Below, one piece after another: positions 57,909-64,000 of a stretch of 64,000 bases of DNA. A program made the position numbers and the translations under genes. The notes under the pieces are model-generated. The model was not told where the DNA came from. It did no database searches and worked only from the letters and a program-made list of their open reading frames with translations. Each line of letters opens with the position of its first letter. Position 1 is the first letter of the stretch. The stretch comes from Streptomyces sp. CB02959. GTDB taxonomy: Bacteria > Actinomycetota > Actinomycetes > Streptomycetales > Streptomycetaceae. The DNA lies in NCBI RefSeq assembly GCF_002803155.1, contig NZ_NNBP01000035.1, forward strand, positions 34,792 through 98,791. The letters run 5' to 3'.

Positions 57909-58805
57909 TCAGGCGGACGGCGCCGCGGCGCGCGGAGCGAGGGCGACCGCCCGGCTGGCGTCGGACCATTCGGCGACGAACGCGAAGCGGTCGCCGCGGA
58001 CCACCGTCTCGCGCCACTCCACCGGCCGGTCCCCGGCCCGTCCGACCCGTTCGATGGCGAACGCCGCCTCCCGGTCGGCCAGTCCGAGCAGCCACGCCTG
58101 CCGGATGTCCGGGAGGAACGGAGCGATCCGCTCCCGCCCACCGGTGACCTTCACCCCGCAGCGCCAGGACAGTTCACCGTAGAGGGAGGTGTGCCCGAAG
58201 TCGGCCTCCAGCAGGGGCTCGGCGAGGTCGGCCGGGAGGTAGGCGGTGTCGTGGGCGAGCGGTTCGCCGTCCGCGAGCCGCAGCCGCTCCAGGACGACCA
58301 GCGGTGCGTCCAGGACCAGCCCCAGGTGTCCGGCGACCGTCGCGTCCGCGGTCCGCTCCAGCCGCAGCACCTCGCTGCGCTGCTCCACGCCCTGCCCCTC
58401 CAGATCGCGGAAGAGGCTGTAGAGGGAGCCGAGCGGCTGCTGTATGCGGCGGGTGTCGAGGCGGCTGGCGCGGCCGCGTTCGGCGATCACCAGGCCGTCG
58501 GCGCGCAGTTTGCGCAGCGCCTCCCGGACGGTGTGCCGGCTGACCTCGTACTCGCCCGTCAGCCGGTGCTCGGCCGGGAACTCGTCGGTGAACGCGCCGG
58601 ATTCCATCCGGCGGCGCAGATCGTCCAACAGCTGCGCCCACAGGGGCAGCGGGGAACCGCGGTCCAACGTGCGCGGTCCGTGCGTACTGCCGCTGCCGCT
58701 GCCGCTGCCGCTGCCGTCGCCAACGCCGTCGTGGTGCGGGGCCGTCCGGCCGGGTGGGGTCGTCCGGCCGTGCGCACCCGGTGGTTCGGGCTGGGGCGGC
58801 GTCAT
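57909..58805 (-). CDS. GntR/HutC-family regulator (UTRA domain) of the sulfide module
   Basis: A 298-residue repressor. After a Gly/Ser-rich leader comes the wHTH (about 55-115): PLPLWAQLLDDLRRRMESG, then LTGEYEVSRHTVREALRKLRADGLVIAERGRAS. The UTRA ligand domain follows (about 130-290): FRDLEGQGVEQRSEVLRLERT, LERLRLADGEPLAHDTAYLP. The promoter region contains palindrome ATGTACGTACAT. ATG 58805 is chosen (AGGA five bases upstream) over 58826. It heads the TauE-SQR operon and is divergent from the persulfide dioxygenase gene. A sulfur-related ligand is inferred from context only. Confidence 0.9.
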   Translation of the reverse strand: MTPPQPEPPGAHGRTTPPGRTAPHHDGVGDGSGSGSGSGSTHGPRTLDRGSPLPLWAQLLDDLRRRMESGAFTDEFPAEHRLTGEYEVSRHTVREALRKLRADGLVIAERGRASRLDTRRIQQPLGSLYSLFRDLEGQGVEQRSEVLRLERTADATVAGHLGLVLDAPLVVLERLRLADGEPLAHDTAYLPADLAEPLLEADFGHTSLYGELSWRCGVKVTGGRERIAPFLPDIRQAWLLGLADREAAFAIERVGRAGDRPVEWRETVVRGDRFAFVAEWSDASRAVALAPRAAAPSA

Positions 58806-58846
58806 CTCGGTCCTCTCGTCCGTCATCCGGCCTGTCGTCGGCCGAC

Positions 58847-58923
58847 AACCGGCCTGCCTTCGACCTGCCTCCGGCCTGCCTTCGACCTGCCTTCGACCTG
58901 CGTTCGGCCTGTGTCCGGCCTGC
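58847..58923. repeat. 11-bp tandem repeats, about 7 copies
   Basis: CTTCGACCTGC-like units begin at 58858, 58869, 58880, 58891, 58902 and 58913, with a partial at 58847. They lie between the GntR start and the divergent promoter, in its untranslated leader. Confidence 0.85.
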
Positions 58924-58939
58924 GGGGAGGGGGCTCGGC

Positions 58940-58992
58940 TTGTCCCCCGCCCACCGGATACCTAATGTACGTACATCCGTGCATCCGCACAA
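58940..58992. promoter_or_regulatory. overlapping divergent promoters with GntR operator
   Basis: Rightward: TTGTCC (58940-58945), 17 bp, TAATGT (58963-58968), serving the persulfide dioxygenase gene. Leftward: TTGTGC (58992-58987), 17 bp, TACATT (58969-58964), serving the GntR-TauE-SQR operon. The -10 boxes overlap each other and the perfect 12-bp palindrome ATGTACGTACAT (58965-58976). A bound repressor would block both. Confidence 0.7.
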
Positions 58993-59088
58993 CGGAGCGG
59001 CATTCACGGTGCATTCAGCCGTCCACGCTCCCAGCCCGAGCGAGCCGACCGCCGCGCACGGGCGCCGCGCACCCCTGGAGGCCCGACC

Positions 59089-60570
59089 GTGCACTTCGCG
59101 CAGTACTACCTCGACTGCCTGTCCCAGGCGTCGTACCTGATCGGCGATCAGGACAGCGGGCGCGCCGTCCTCGTCGACCCGCGCCGCGACATCGACGAGT
59201 ACCTGGCCGACGCCGAAGCGGCCGGCCTGCGCATCGAACTCGTCATCGAGACGCACATTCACGCCGACTTCCTCTCCGGGCACCTGGAGACGGCGCGGGC
59301 GACCGGCGCCGAGGTCGCCTTCGGCGCGGCCGCCGAAACCGGCTTCCCCATACGGCGGTTACGTGACGGCGAACGCATCTGCCTGGGTGCCACCGGGCCC
59401 GGAGAGCCGTCCGGGACAGCGCCAGGGCCGACATCAGGGCCGGAAACCGGTGCAGCATCAGGTGCGGGATCAGGGATGGAATCAGGGCCGGAATCCGGGG
59501 TCACCCTCACCGTCCTCGCCACCCCCGGCCACACCCTGGAATCCATCTGCCTGGTCATCCGGGAGAACCCCGACGACGACGTGCCGTTCGGCGTCCTGAC
59601 CGGCGACACCCTCTTCGTCGGCGACGTCGGCCGCCCCGACCTGCTCTCCGCCGCCGGCCACACCCCGCAGGACATGGCGGCACGCCTCTACCGCTCCCTG
59701 CACTCCAAACTGCTGCCCCTCCCGGACGCGACCCGGATCTTTCCCGCTCACGGCGCCGGCTCGGCCTGCGGCCGCAGCATCTCCACCGAGACCAGCTCCA
59801 CCATCGGCGACCAGCGCCGCCTCAACTACGCGCTCCAGCCCATGACGCAGGACGCCTTCGTCCGGCTGGTCACCGCCGAACAGCCGGCTGCCCCCGGCTA
59901 CTTCGCCCACGACGCGGCCCTCAACCGCGACGGCCACCCCCTACGGGACGCCGCGCCGCCGGCCCCGCTCACCCTGGACGAGGTGCTCACGGCCCGCGAC
60001 CAGCAGGGCGCCGCACTGCTCGACTGCCGCCCGGCCGCCGACTACGCCCGCGCCCACCTGGCCGGTTCCCTGCATGTCGGCCTGGCCACCCGGTTCGCGG
60101 AGTACGCCGGCAGCGTGGTGGCCCCCGGCACCCCGATCGTCCTCCTCGCCGACCCAGGGGCGGAGCACGAGGCCCGCCTCCGGCTCGCCCGCATCGGCTA
60201 CGACCGGGTGCTCGGCCACCTCCCCGACCCGGCCCGCGTTCTGGCGGGCGCCCCGGAACTCACCCGCCGCAGCAACCGCTTCCCCTTGTCCGACCTGCTC
60301 GAACGGCTGCCGCTGGACCCGGTGGACGGCCCTCAGCTGATCGACGTGCGCAATCCGGCCGAGTACGCGGCGGGCGCCCTGCCCGGCGCCCGCAACATCC
60401 CGCTGGCCGCGCTCCTCGACCGCCTCGACGAACTGGACCCGGCCCGCCCGGTCGTCCTCTACTGCCGCAGCGGCAACCGCTCGATGATCGCGGCGGCACT
60501 CCTGGAGGCCCACGGCTTCGTCGACGTGAGCGACGTCTCTGGCGGCTACCAGGAACCCGCCGCCGCCTGA
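59089..60570 (+). CDS. persulfide dioxygenase-rhodanese fusion (CstB-like)
   Basis: A 493-residue enzyme of CstB architecture. The metallo-beta-lactamase persulfide dioxygenase module (about 1-270) has THIHADFLSGH with His56, His58 and Asp60, then TPGHTLES, GDTLFVGDVGRPDL and PAHGAGSACG. A Gly/Ser/Pro-rich insert (about 101-139) interrupts it. A first rhodanese (about 295-405) lacks a catalytic Cys, with LLADPGAEHE where the active loop would be. The second (about 420-493) has YCRSGNRS with Cys459. CstB converts persulfide to thiosulfate using sulfite. GGAGG precedes GTG 59089. Opposite SQR/TauE, it completes a sulfide detoxification module. Confidence 0.92.
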   Translation: MHFAQYYLDCLSQASYLIGDQDSGRAVLVDPRRDIDEYLADAEAAGLRIELVIETHIHADFLSGHLETARATGAEVAFGAAAETGFPIRRLRDGERICLGATGPGEPSGTAPGPTSGPETGAASGAGSGMESGPESGVTLTVLATPGHTLESICLVIRENPDDDVPFGVLTGDTLFVGDVGRPDLLSAAGHTPQDMAARLYRSLHSKLLPLPDATRIFPAHGAGSACGRSISTETSSTIGDQRRLNYALQPMTQDAFVRLVTAEQPAAPGYFAHDAALNRDGHPLRDAAPPAPLTLDEVLTARDQQGAALLDCRPAADYARAHLAGSLHVGLATRFAEYAGSVVAPGTPIVLLADPGAEHEARLRLARIGYDRVLGHLPDPARVLAGAPELTRRSNRFPLSDLLERLPLDPVDGPQLIDVRNPAEYAAGALPGARNIPLAALLDRLDELDPARPVVLYCRSGNRSMIAAALLEAHGFVDVSDVSGGYQEPAAA

Positions 60571-60574
60571 CCCC

Positions 60575-60600
60575 GGGGGGAGGGCCCCGGCCCTCCCCCC
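60575..60600. terminator. 11-bp hairpin between convergent genes
   Basis: GGGGGGAGGGC (60575-60585) pairs with GCCCTCCCCCC (60590-60600) around a 4-nt loop. It follows the CstB-like gene by four bases and lies before the convergent MFS gene (stop 60659). Confidence 0.8.
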
Positions 60601-60658
60601 ACCCCTTTCCGCGTTCCCCTCGTCTCTTCGTGGGCGTCCGCGGCCCGTCCGGCGGCCG

Positions 60659-62122
60659 TCACCGACGCCTCACCGCCCCCACCAGCAGCGCCACCACCGC
60701 CGCCAGAATCGCCCCCGCCAAACACCCCACCGCAGGCAGCGCCAGCGACGGCAGCACTCCACCACCGGCCGTCCGCACAGAGCCATCGAGCCCCAAAACC
60801 CCCACCGACCCCACGGCACCCACGAGACTCCCCGAACTCCCCGAACTCCCCGAACTCCCCGAACCCGCTGAACTTCCGGTAGTTCCGGGCCCCGACGTGG
60901 CGCCCGCGCCCGTAAGGGCCAACCCCAGCCCCGCCGTAACGGTCAGGACGGACTTGGTGACGCCCGAAGCCTCCCCCGCGCGCTCCCGCCGGACCACGGC
61001 CTGGGTCCCCGTAAGGGCCAGCCCGCCCGCCACCCCGAGTGCCGCCGCGGCGCCCGTCGAGGCCGCCAGCAGAGCGGCCGCCCCGGTAACGGCCCCGGCC
61101 GCCCACAGCGCGCCCCCGGCGCCGGCCAGGCACGCCGCCATCACCGGTACGGCCGCCCTCGGGCGGACCCGCCCGGCCACCGGGCCCCCGACGGCCAACG
61201 CGGCGGCCGGAACTAGGAACGCCACCCCCGCCTCCAACACCGTCCACCCGTAACCCTGTTGGAGCGTCAGCGGGACCACGTACAGCAGGGCCACCGTCGC
61301 CGCGTTGGCGACCGCCCCGGCGGCGGTCAGCGTCACGTAGGGCAGGTTGCGGAAGAGCGCGAGGTCCACCAGCGGGGCCGGGGCGCGCCGTTCGGCCCGT
61401 GCGAACAGTGCGCCCAGCAGCAGCGCACCCGCCGCCCAGGCCCAGATGGTGACGTGGTCCAGCCACCGCGCCAGGCACACCAGGGCTCCGGTCGCGGTCA
61501 CCGCACCGGCCACGTCCAGGGGGAGCTCCGCGGCGGCCGGGTCGCGGGACTCGGCCGCCCGGCGAGCGCACCACACCGCGGCCGCGGCCAGCGGCACCGT
61601 CATCCAGAACACGGCCCGCCAGGACGCCGACCGGGCCAGTACGCCACCGAGGAACGGGCCGCACACGGTGGCCAGCCCGGCCAGGCCCAGCGCCCGCCCG
61701 GTCGCCCGCCGCCCGTGGCCCGGCGGGCAGGCGTTGGTGAGCAGCGCCAGCCCCGCGGGCATGATCAACGCGCCGCCCGCCCCCTGCGCCACCCGTGCCG
61801 CCACCAGGAAGGGCAGCGACGGAGCCACCGCACACAGAGCGGCGCTCACCCCGAAGAGCACTGCTCCGACGGCCAGCATCCGCCGCCGCCCGCAAAGGTC
61901 GGCCAGCCGCCCGGCCACCGGCATCAGCGCCCCGGCGGCGAGCAGATAGCCACTGACCACCCACGGCGCCGCGGCCGGGGAACCGTGCAGATCGGCCCGG
62001 ACGACGGGCAGCACCGGATTGAGCGCGAAGGAATCCAACTGGACGCAGAACGCCCCGACGGCCAGCGCGGCCTGCGCCCAACGGCCCTGGGGGGAAAGCC
62101 CGTTCATCGCAGATACGGACAT
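60659..62122 (-). CDS. DHA2-like MFS transporter
   Basis: A 487-residue drug-exporter-type MFS protein. It begins near GAFCVQLDSFALNPVLPVVRADLHGSPAAAPWVVSGYLLAAGALMPVAGRLADLCGRRRML, with motif A. AARVAQGAGGALIMPAGLALL and motif C-like ATVCGPFLGGVLARS follow, and 12-14 helices are expected. A late cytosolic Gly/Ser-rich segment (GPGTTGSSAGSGSSGSSGSS) is encoded by a 9-bp GAACTCCCC repeat near 60834-60866. A perfect GGTTGC-G-GCAACC palindrome touches the ATG (62123-62135), a likely operator. No Shine-Dalgarno is visible. The substrate is unknown. Confidence 0.87.
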   Translation of the reverse strand: MSVSAMNGLSPQGRWAQAALAVGAFCVQLDSFALNPVLPVVRADLHGSPAAAPWVVSGYLLAAGALMPVAGRLADLCGRRRMLAVGAVLFGVSAALCAVAPSLPFLVAARVAQGAGGALIMPAGLALLTNACPPGHGRRATGRALGLAGLATVCGPFLGGVLARSASWRAVFWMTVPLAAAAVWCARRAAESRDPAAAELPLDVAGAVTATGALVCLARWLDHVTIWAWAAGALLLGALFARAERRAPAPLVDLALFRNLPYVTLTAAGAVANAATVALLYVVPLTLQQGYGWTVLEAGVAFLVPAAALAVGGPVAGRVRPRAAVPVMAACLAGAGGALWAAGAVTGAAALLAASTGAAAALGVAGGLALTGTQAVVRRERAGEASGVTKSVLTVTAGLGLALTGAGATSGPGTTGSSAGSGSSGSSGSSGSLVGAVGSVGVLGLDGSVRTAGGGVLPSLALPAVGCLAGAILAAVVALLVGAVRRR

Positions 62123-62330
62123 GGTTGCGGCAACCCGCCTCTCAACTCGAACAAAGGAAGGGAGAAGAGGGAGGGATGAAGTGCACCGGACCGGGGCAGG
62201 AAGAGGCGGGGCGAGAACGTGCCGCGCTACCGTGCGGGGTGCGAGAAGGGGCCGACGCCGCCCCATGGAGCCGCACGGTCCCCGTGGGCCCGTACAGCGG
62301 ACGTTCAGCGATCGTTGATCGCCGATCTCC

Positions 62331-62879
62331 ATGCTTGTGAGCATGTTGCGCCGTGTGATCTCAGAGCATGCAGATGACGCCCGGGAAGTGCAAGAGCCGG
62401 ATGCGTCGCAGATCGCCCTCACCTGGAGCGGGGAGCCGGGCCGTCTGGAGGAGCTGACGCACGGCATGCTCCTGGACCAGGCCGAACGGGCGGCGGCCGC
62501 ACTCACCCGCTTCGGGGTGCGCGCCGGAGACCGGGTCGCGGTGCACCTGCCGCTGGTGCCCGAGTCGGTGATCGCCACGCTCGCCTGCGGCCGACTGGAC
62601 GCGATACGCGCCACGCTGCCGGTCTCGCTGACCGTCCCTGAACTGGCCGCACGCATACGCGAGTCGGGGATCCGGGTGCTGATCACGGCGGACGCGGCGT
62701 TCTGGGACGGGTCCGTGCGGCCGGTGAAGCCGGTACTGGACCACGCGCTGGCGCGGAGCGCCGCCATGGACGCGAGCAGCCTGCCGCACACCGTCCTCGT
62801 AGTGAACCGCTGCTCCCGCCCGGTCTCCTGGAAGCCCGGCCGCGACAAGTGGTGGCACGAGGCCCTCGCCACCGACTGA
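62331..62879 (+). CDS. truncated acetyl-CoA synthetase N-terminal fragment
   Basis: A 182-residue frame matching only the N-terminal lobe of acetyl/acyl-CoA synthetases: IALTWSGEPGRLEELTHGML, RFGVRAGDRVAVHLPLVPES, ATLACGRLDAIRATLPVSLTVPELAARIRESGIRVLITADAAFWDG and VPWKPGRDKWWHEAL-like VSWKPGRDKWWHEAL. It stops before the adenylate-forming P-loop (SGTTGKPKG) and all catalytic motifs, so it cannot adenylate. Downstream DNA holds no continuation. It is either a remnant or a small domain protein. ATG 62331 lies after GATCGCCGATCTCC with no clear Shine-Dalgarno. Confidence 0.7.
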   Translation: MLVSMLRRVISEHADDAREVQEPDASQIALTWSGEPGRLEELTHGMLLDQAERAAAALTRFGVRAGDRVAVHLPLVPESVIATLACGRLDAIRATLPVSLTVPELAARIRESGIRVLITADAAFWDGSVRPVKPVLDHALARSAAMDASSLPHTVLVVNRCSRPVSWKPGRDKWWHEALATD

Positions 62880-63881
62880 CCCACGGGCAACTCCCCGCCC
62901 ACAAGCACCCCACCCGCCGGATCCCCTACCTGCCGGAGCCCCTACATAAGGGAGCCTCTAGCGCGGGGGCGCGCACGCGCGGGAACCGCTGGCTACGGGG
63001 GCAGGTACCTGCGGGGGCACCTACCTGCTGGGGCACTCACTTACGGCGAGTGCCGCCCGAGCGCATGTGCTGCCCGGCTGGCCCGGCCCGACCACGAGCA
63101 CTACTGCACCGCCCGCCGCCACACCCGGCAACAGCACCCCGCCGTAACGCTGCCAGGCACCTCACCGACGCCGCCACGCACCGCATCCGGGACGCCGCAG
63201 CACCGGGCCGCATTACGCGCAGGCAGGCCCCGCACCCGGCACACCACAACCCAGCCCGCACCCGCCCAGGTGCCGCACCGGGCCCCGGCCAGCGACCACC
63301 CCACACCTCGCCGCACACACTGGCCAGGTCCCACACGTCGGTCCGACAAGTCGGCCCCCGCGCCTCGGCCCCATGCCTCGGCTCCCGCACTTCGGGCCCC
63401 ATGCCTCGGCTCCCTTGCCTCGGGTCCGGTCCCACCCCGATGCGCCGCACAGCAGGCCGTACGCCGGAAGCGCTCCTAGCGTGGGCCTTCCCGCCCCCGT
63501 ACGGAAGCCCGGTAGCCATGCCGAACCGCAAAGCCCGAGGCCACCACCCCCACCCCCGCCACCTCTCCCTCCCCCTCCCCGGTTCTGAGCGTGGGCGGCC
63601 GCTCGGGCGAGGGTGTGCCGAACACGGGCCACCCACCCGCCCGCAGGACGCGCACCGCCCCTATCCGATACCCACCCACGAGAAGAGCGGCTGGAGCACC
63701 TAGGCCCGCCGGTCCAGCGGATCAGGGATCGGACAACCCCTGGGCCCGGTCGTCACACTCCCACCTGCGGGGCCCCGCCCCCCGCCCCACCCCACCCCAC
63801 CACCAAGGCCCTCCCCCCCACCACGCCGAGAGCAGGCGCCGAGCCCCGCCCGCCCCCAGCCCGCCAGCCCCCAGCCTCCGG
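62880..63881. other. about 1 kb without a recognisable gene
   Basis: Long open frames exist on both strands, but none has a recognisable domain, a good Shine-Dalgarno or a consistent codon pattern. Their products are His/Pro/Arg- or Gly/Arg-rich, as expected from GC-rich non-coding DNA. A 20-bp unit containing CCCCATGCCTCGGCTCCC is duplicated at 63367-63386 and 63395-63414. Confidence 0.5.
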
Positions 63882-64000
63882 GCAGACGGCAGACGGCAGA
63901 CGGCAGACGGCAGACGGCAGACTGCGGCCACCGGCCACCGGCCACCGGCCACCGACCACCGGCCAGCAACCACGAGGCTGCAACCAGCAACCAGCAACCA
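63882..64000. repeat. mosaic of 7-bp tandem repeats at window end
   Basis: In a single 7-bp phase from 63882 the sequence reads GCAGACG five times, GCAGACT, GCGGCCA, CCGGCCA three times, CCGACCA, CCGGCCA, GCAACCA, CGAGGCT and GCAACCA three times. The array continues beyond the window. Because the unit is not a multiple of three, it cannot code for a stable repeated peptide. Confidence 0.95.

Noticed and set aside
62849..63703. 284-codon rightward frame and overlapping leftward frames
   Set aside because: Products are His/Pro/Arg-rich without domains or ribosome sites; the region shows duplicated non-coding segments.
63882..64000. Short repeats resembling a CRISPR array
   Set aside because: Units are 7 bp, contiguous and without spacers, and no cas genes are present.

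Overview
This is a very GC-rich actinobacterial chromosome segment, almost certainly from Streptomyces. Pointers are the codon use (third positions nearly all G or C), GTG/TTG starts, an FO (F420) synthase end, an XRE/DUF397 regulator pair, an HrdD-type sigma factor next to a phosphinothricin-type acetyltransferase, a fructose PTS operon and many small secreted or membrane proteins. It reads as core to semi-core chromosome: about 50 protein genes, one tRNA, and no intact mobile element, CRISPR array or large biosynthetic cluster.

Layout. 0-8.5 kb: FO synthase C-terminus, a 2-hydroxyacid dehydrogenase, an ADP-ribosylglycohydrolase, an SSS symporter, an SDR, an aminotransferase and an EthD-like protein; the SDR and EthD-like genes share one operator design (CTGAC-N5-GTCAG). 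8.6-20.5 kb: XRE/DUF397 pair, GPP34 protein, a large membrane D,D-carboxypeptidase with a long cytoplasmic tail, a membrane glycosyltransferase, an ArsR regulator with a PEP-mutase-like enzyme, a small wall-anchored-like protein, and a lipoprotein plus histidine kinase without a response regulator. 20.6-26 kb: RecQ, a stand-alone Tudor-like domain protein, a sedolisin protease, and a tRNA-Arg(CCU) whose 3' side faces a decayed phage-type integrase. 26-34 kb: TetR, TetR/MFS and MarR genes, an M6 metalloprotease and a questin-oxidase-like protein. 34-46 kb: PPOX protein beside a truncated PPOX relic, acetyltransferase, hrdD with a textbook sigma-R promoter, the fruR-fruK-fruA operon, an imine-reductase-like enzyme behind a large inverted repeat, an L,D-transpeptidase and a CoA transferase. 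46-55.5 kb: small membrane proteins, VIT transporter, P1 peptidase, second YkuD protein, LtrA, O-methyltransferase, M20 hydrolase and a MerR-PP2C fusion with a classic 19-bp-spacer MerR promoter.

55.5-60.6 kb is the most coherent system: sulfide:quinone oxidoreductase, TauE/SafE exporter and a GntR/UTRA regulator in one leftward operon, opposed by a persulfide dioxygenase-rhodanese fusion of CstB architecture. The two promoters overlap at their -10 boxes on a 12-bp palindrome. This looks like a sulfide/persulfide detoxification module under GntR control instead of the CstR/BigR repressors known for such loci. The end of the window has an MFS exporter, an orphan N-terminal piece of an acetyl-CoA synthetase, about 1 kb with no recognisable gene, and a mosaic of 7-bp tandem repeats running off the edge.

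Other things worth attention are two genes whose Shine-Dalgarno points at an ATC codon, translationally coupled micro-ORFs, and several short tandem-repeat tracts at gene ends. All calls come from reading the sequence; no database search was possible.
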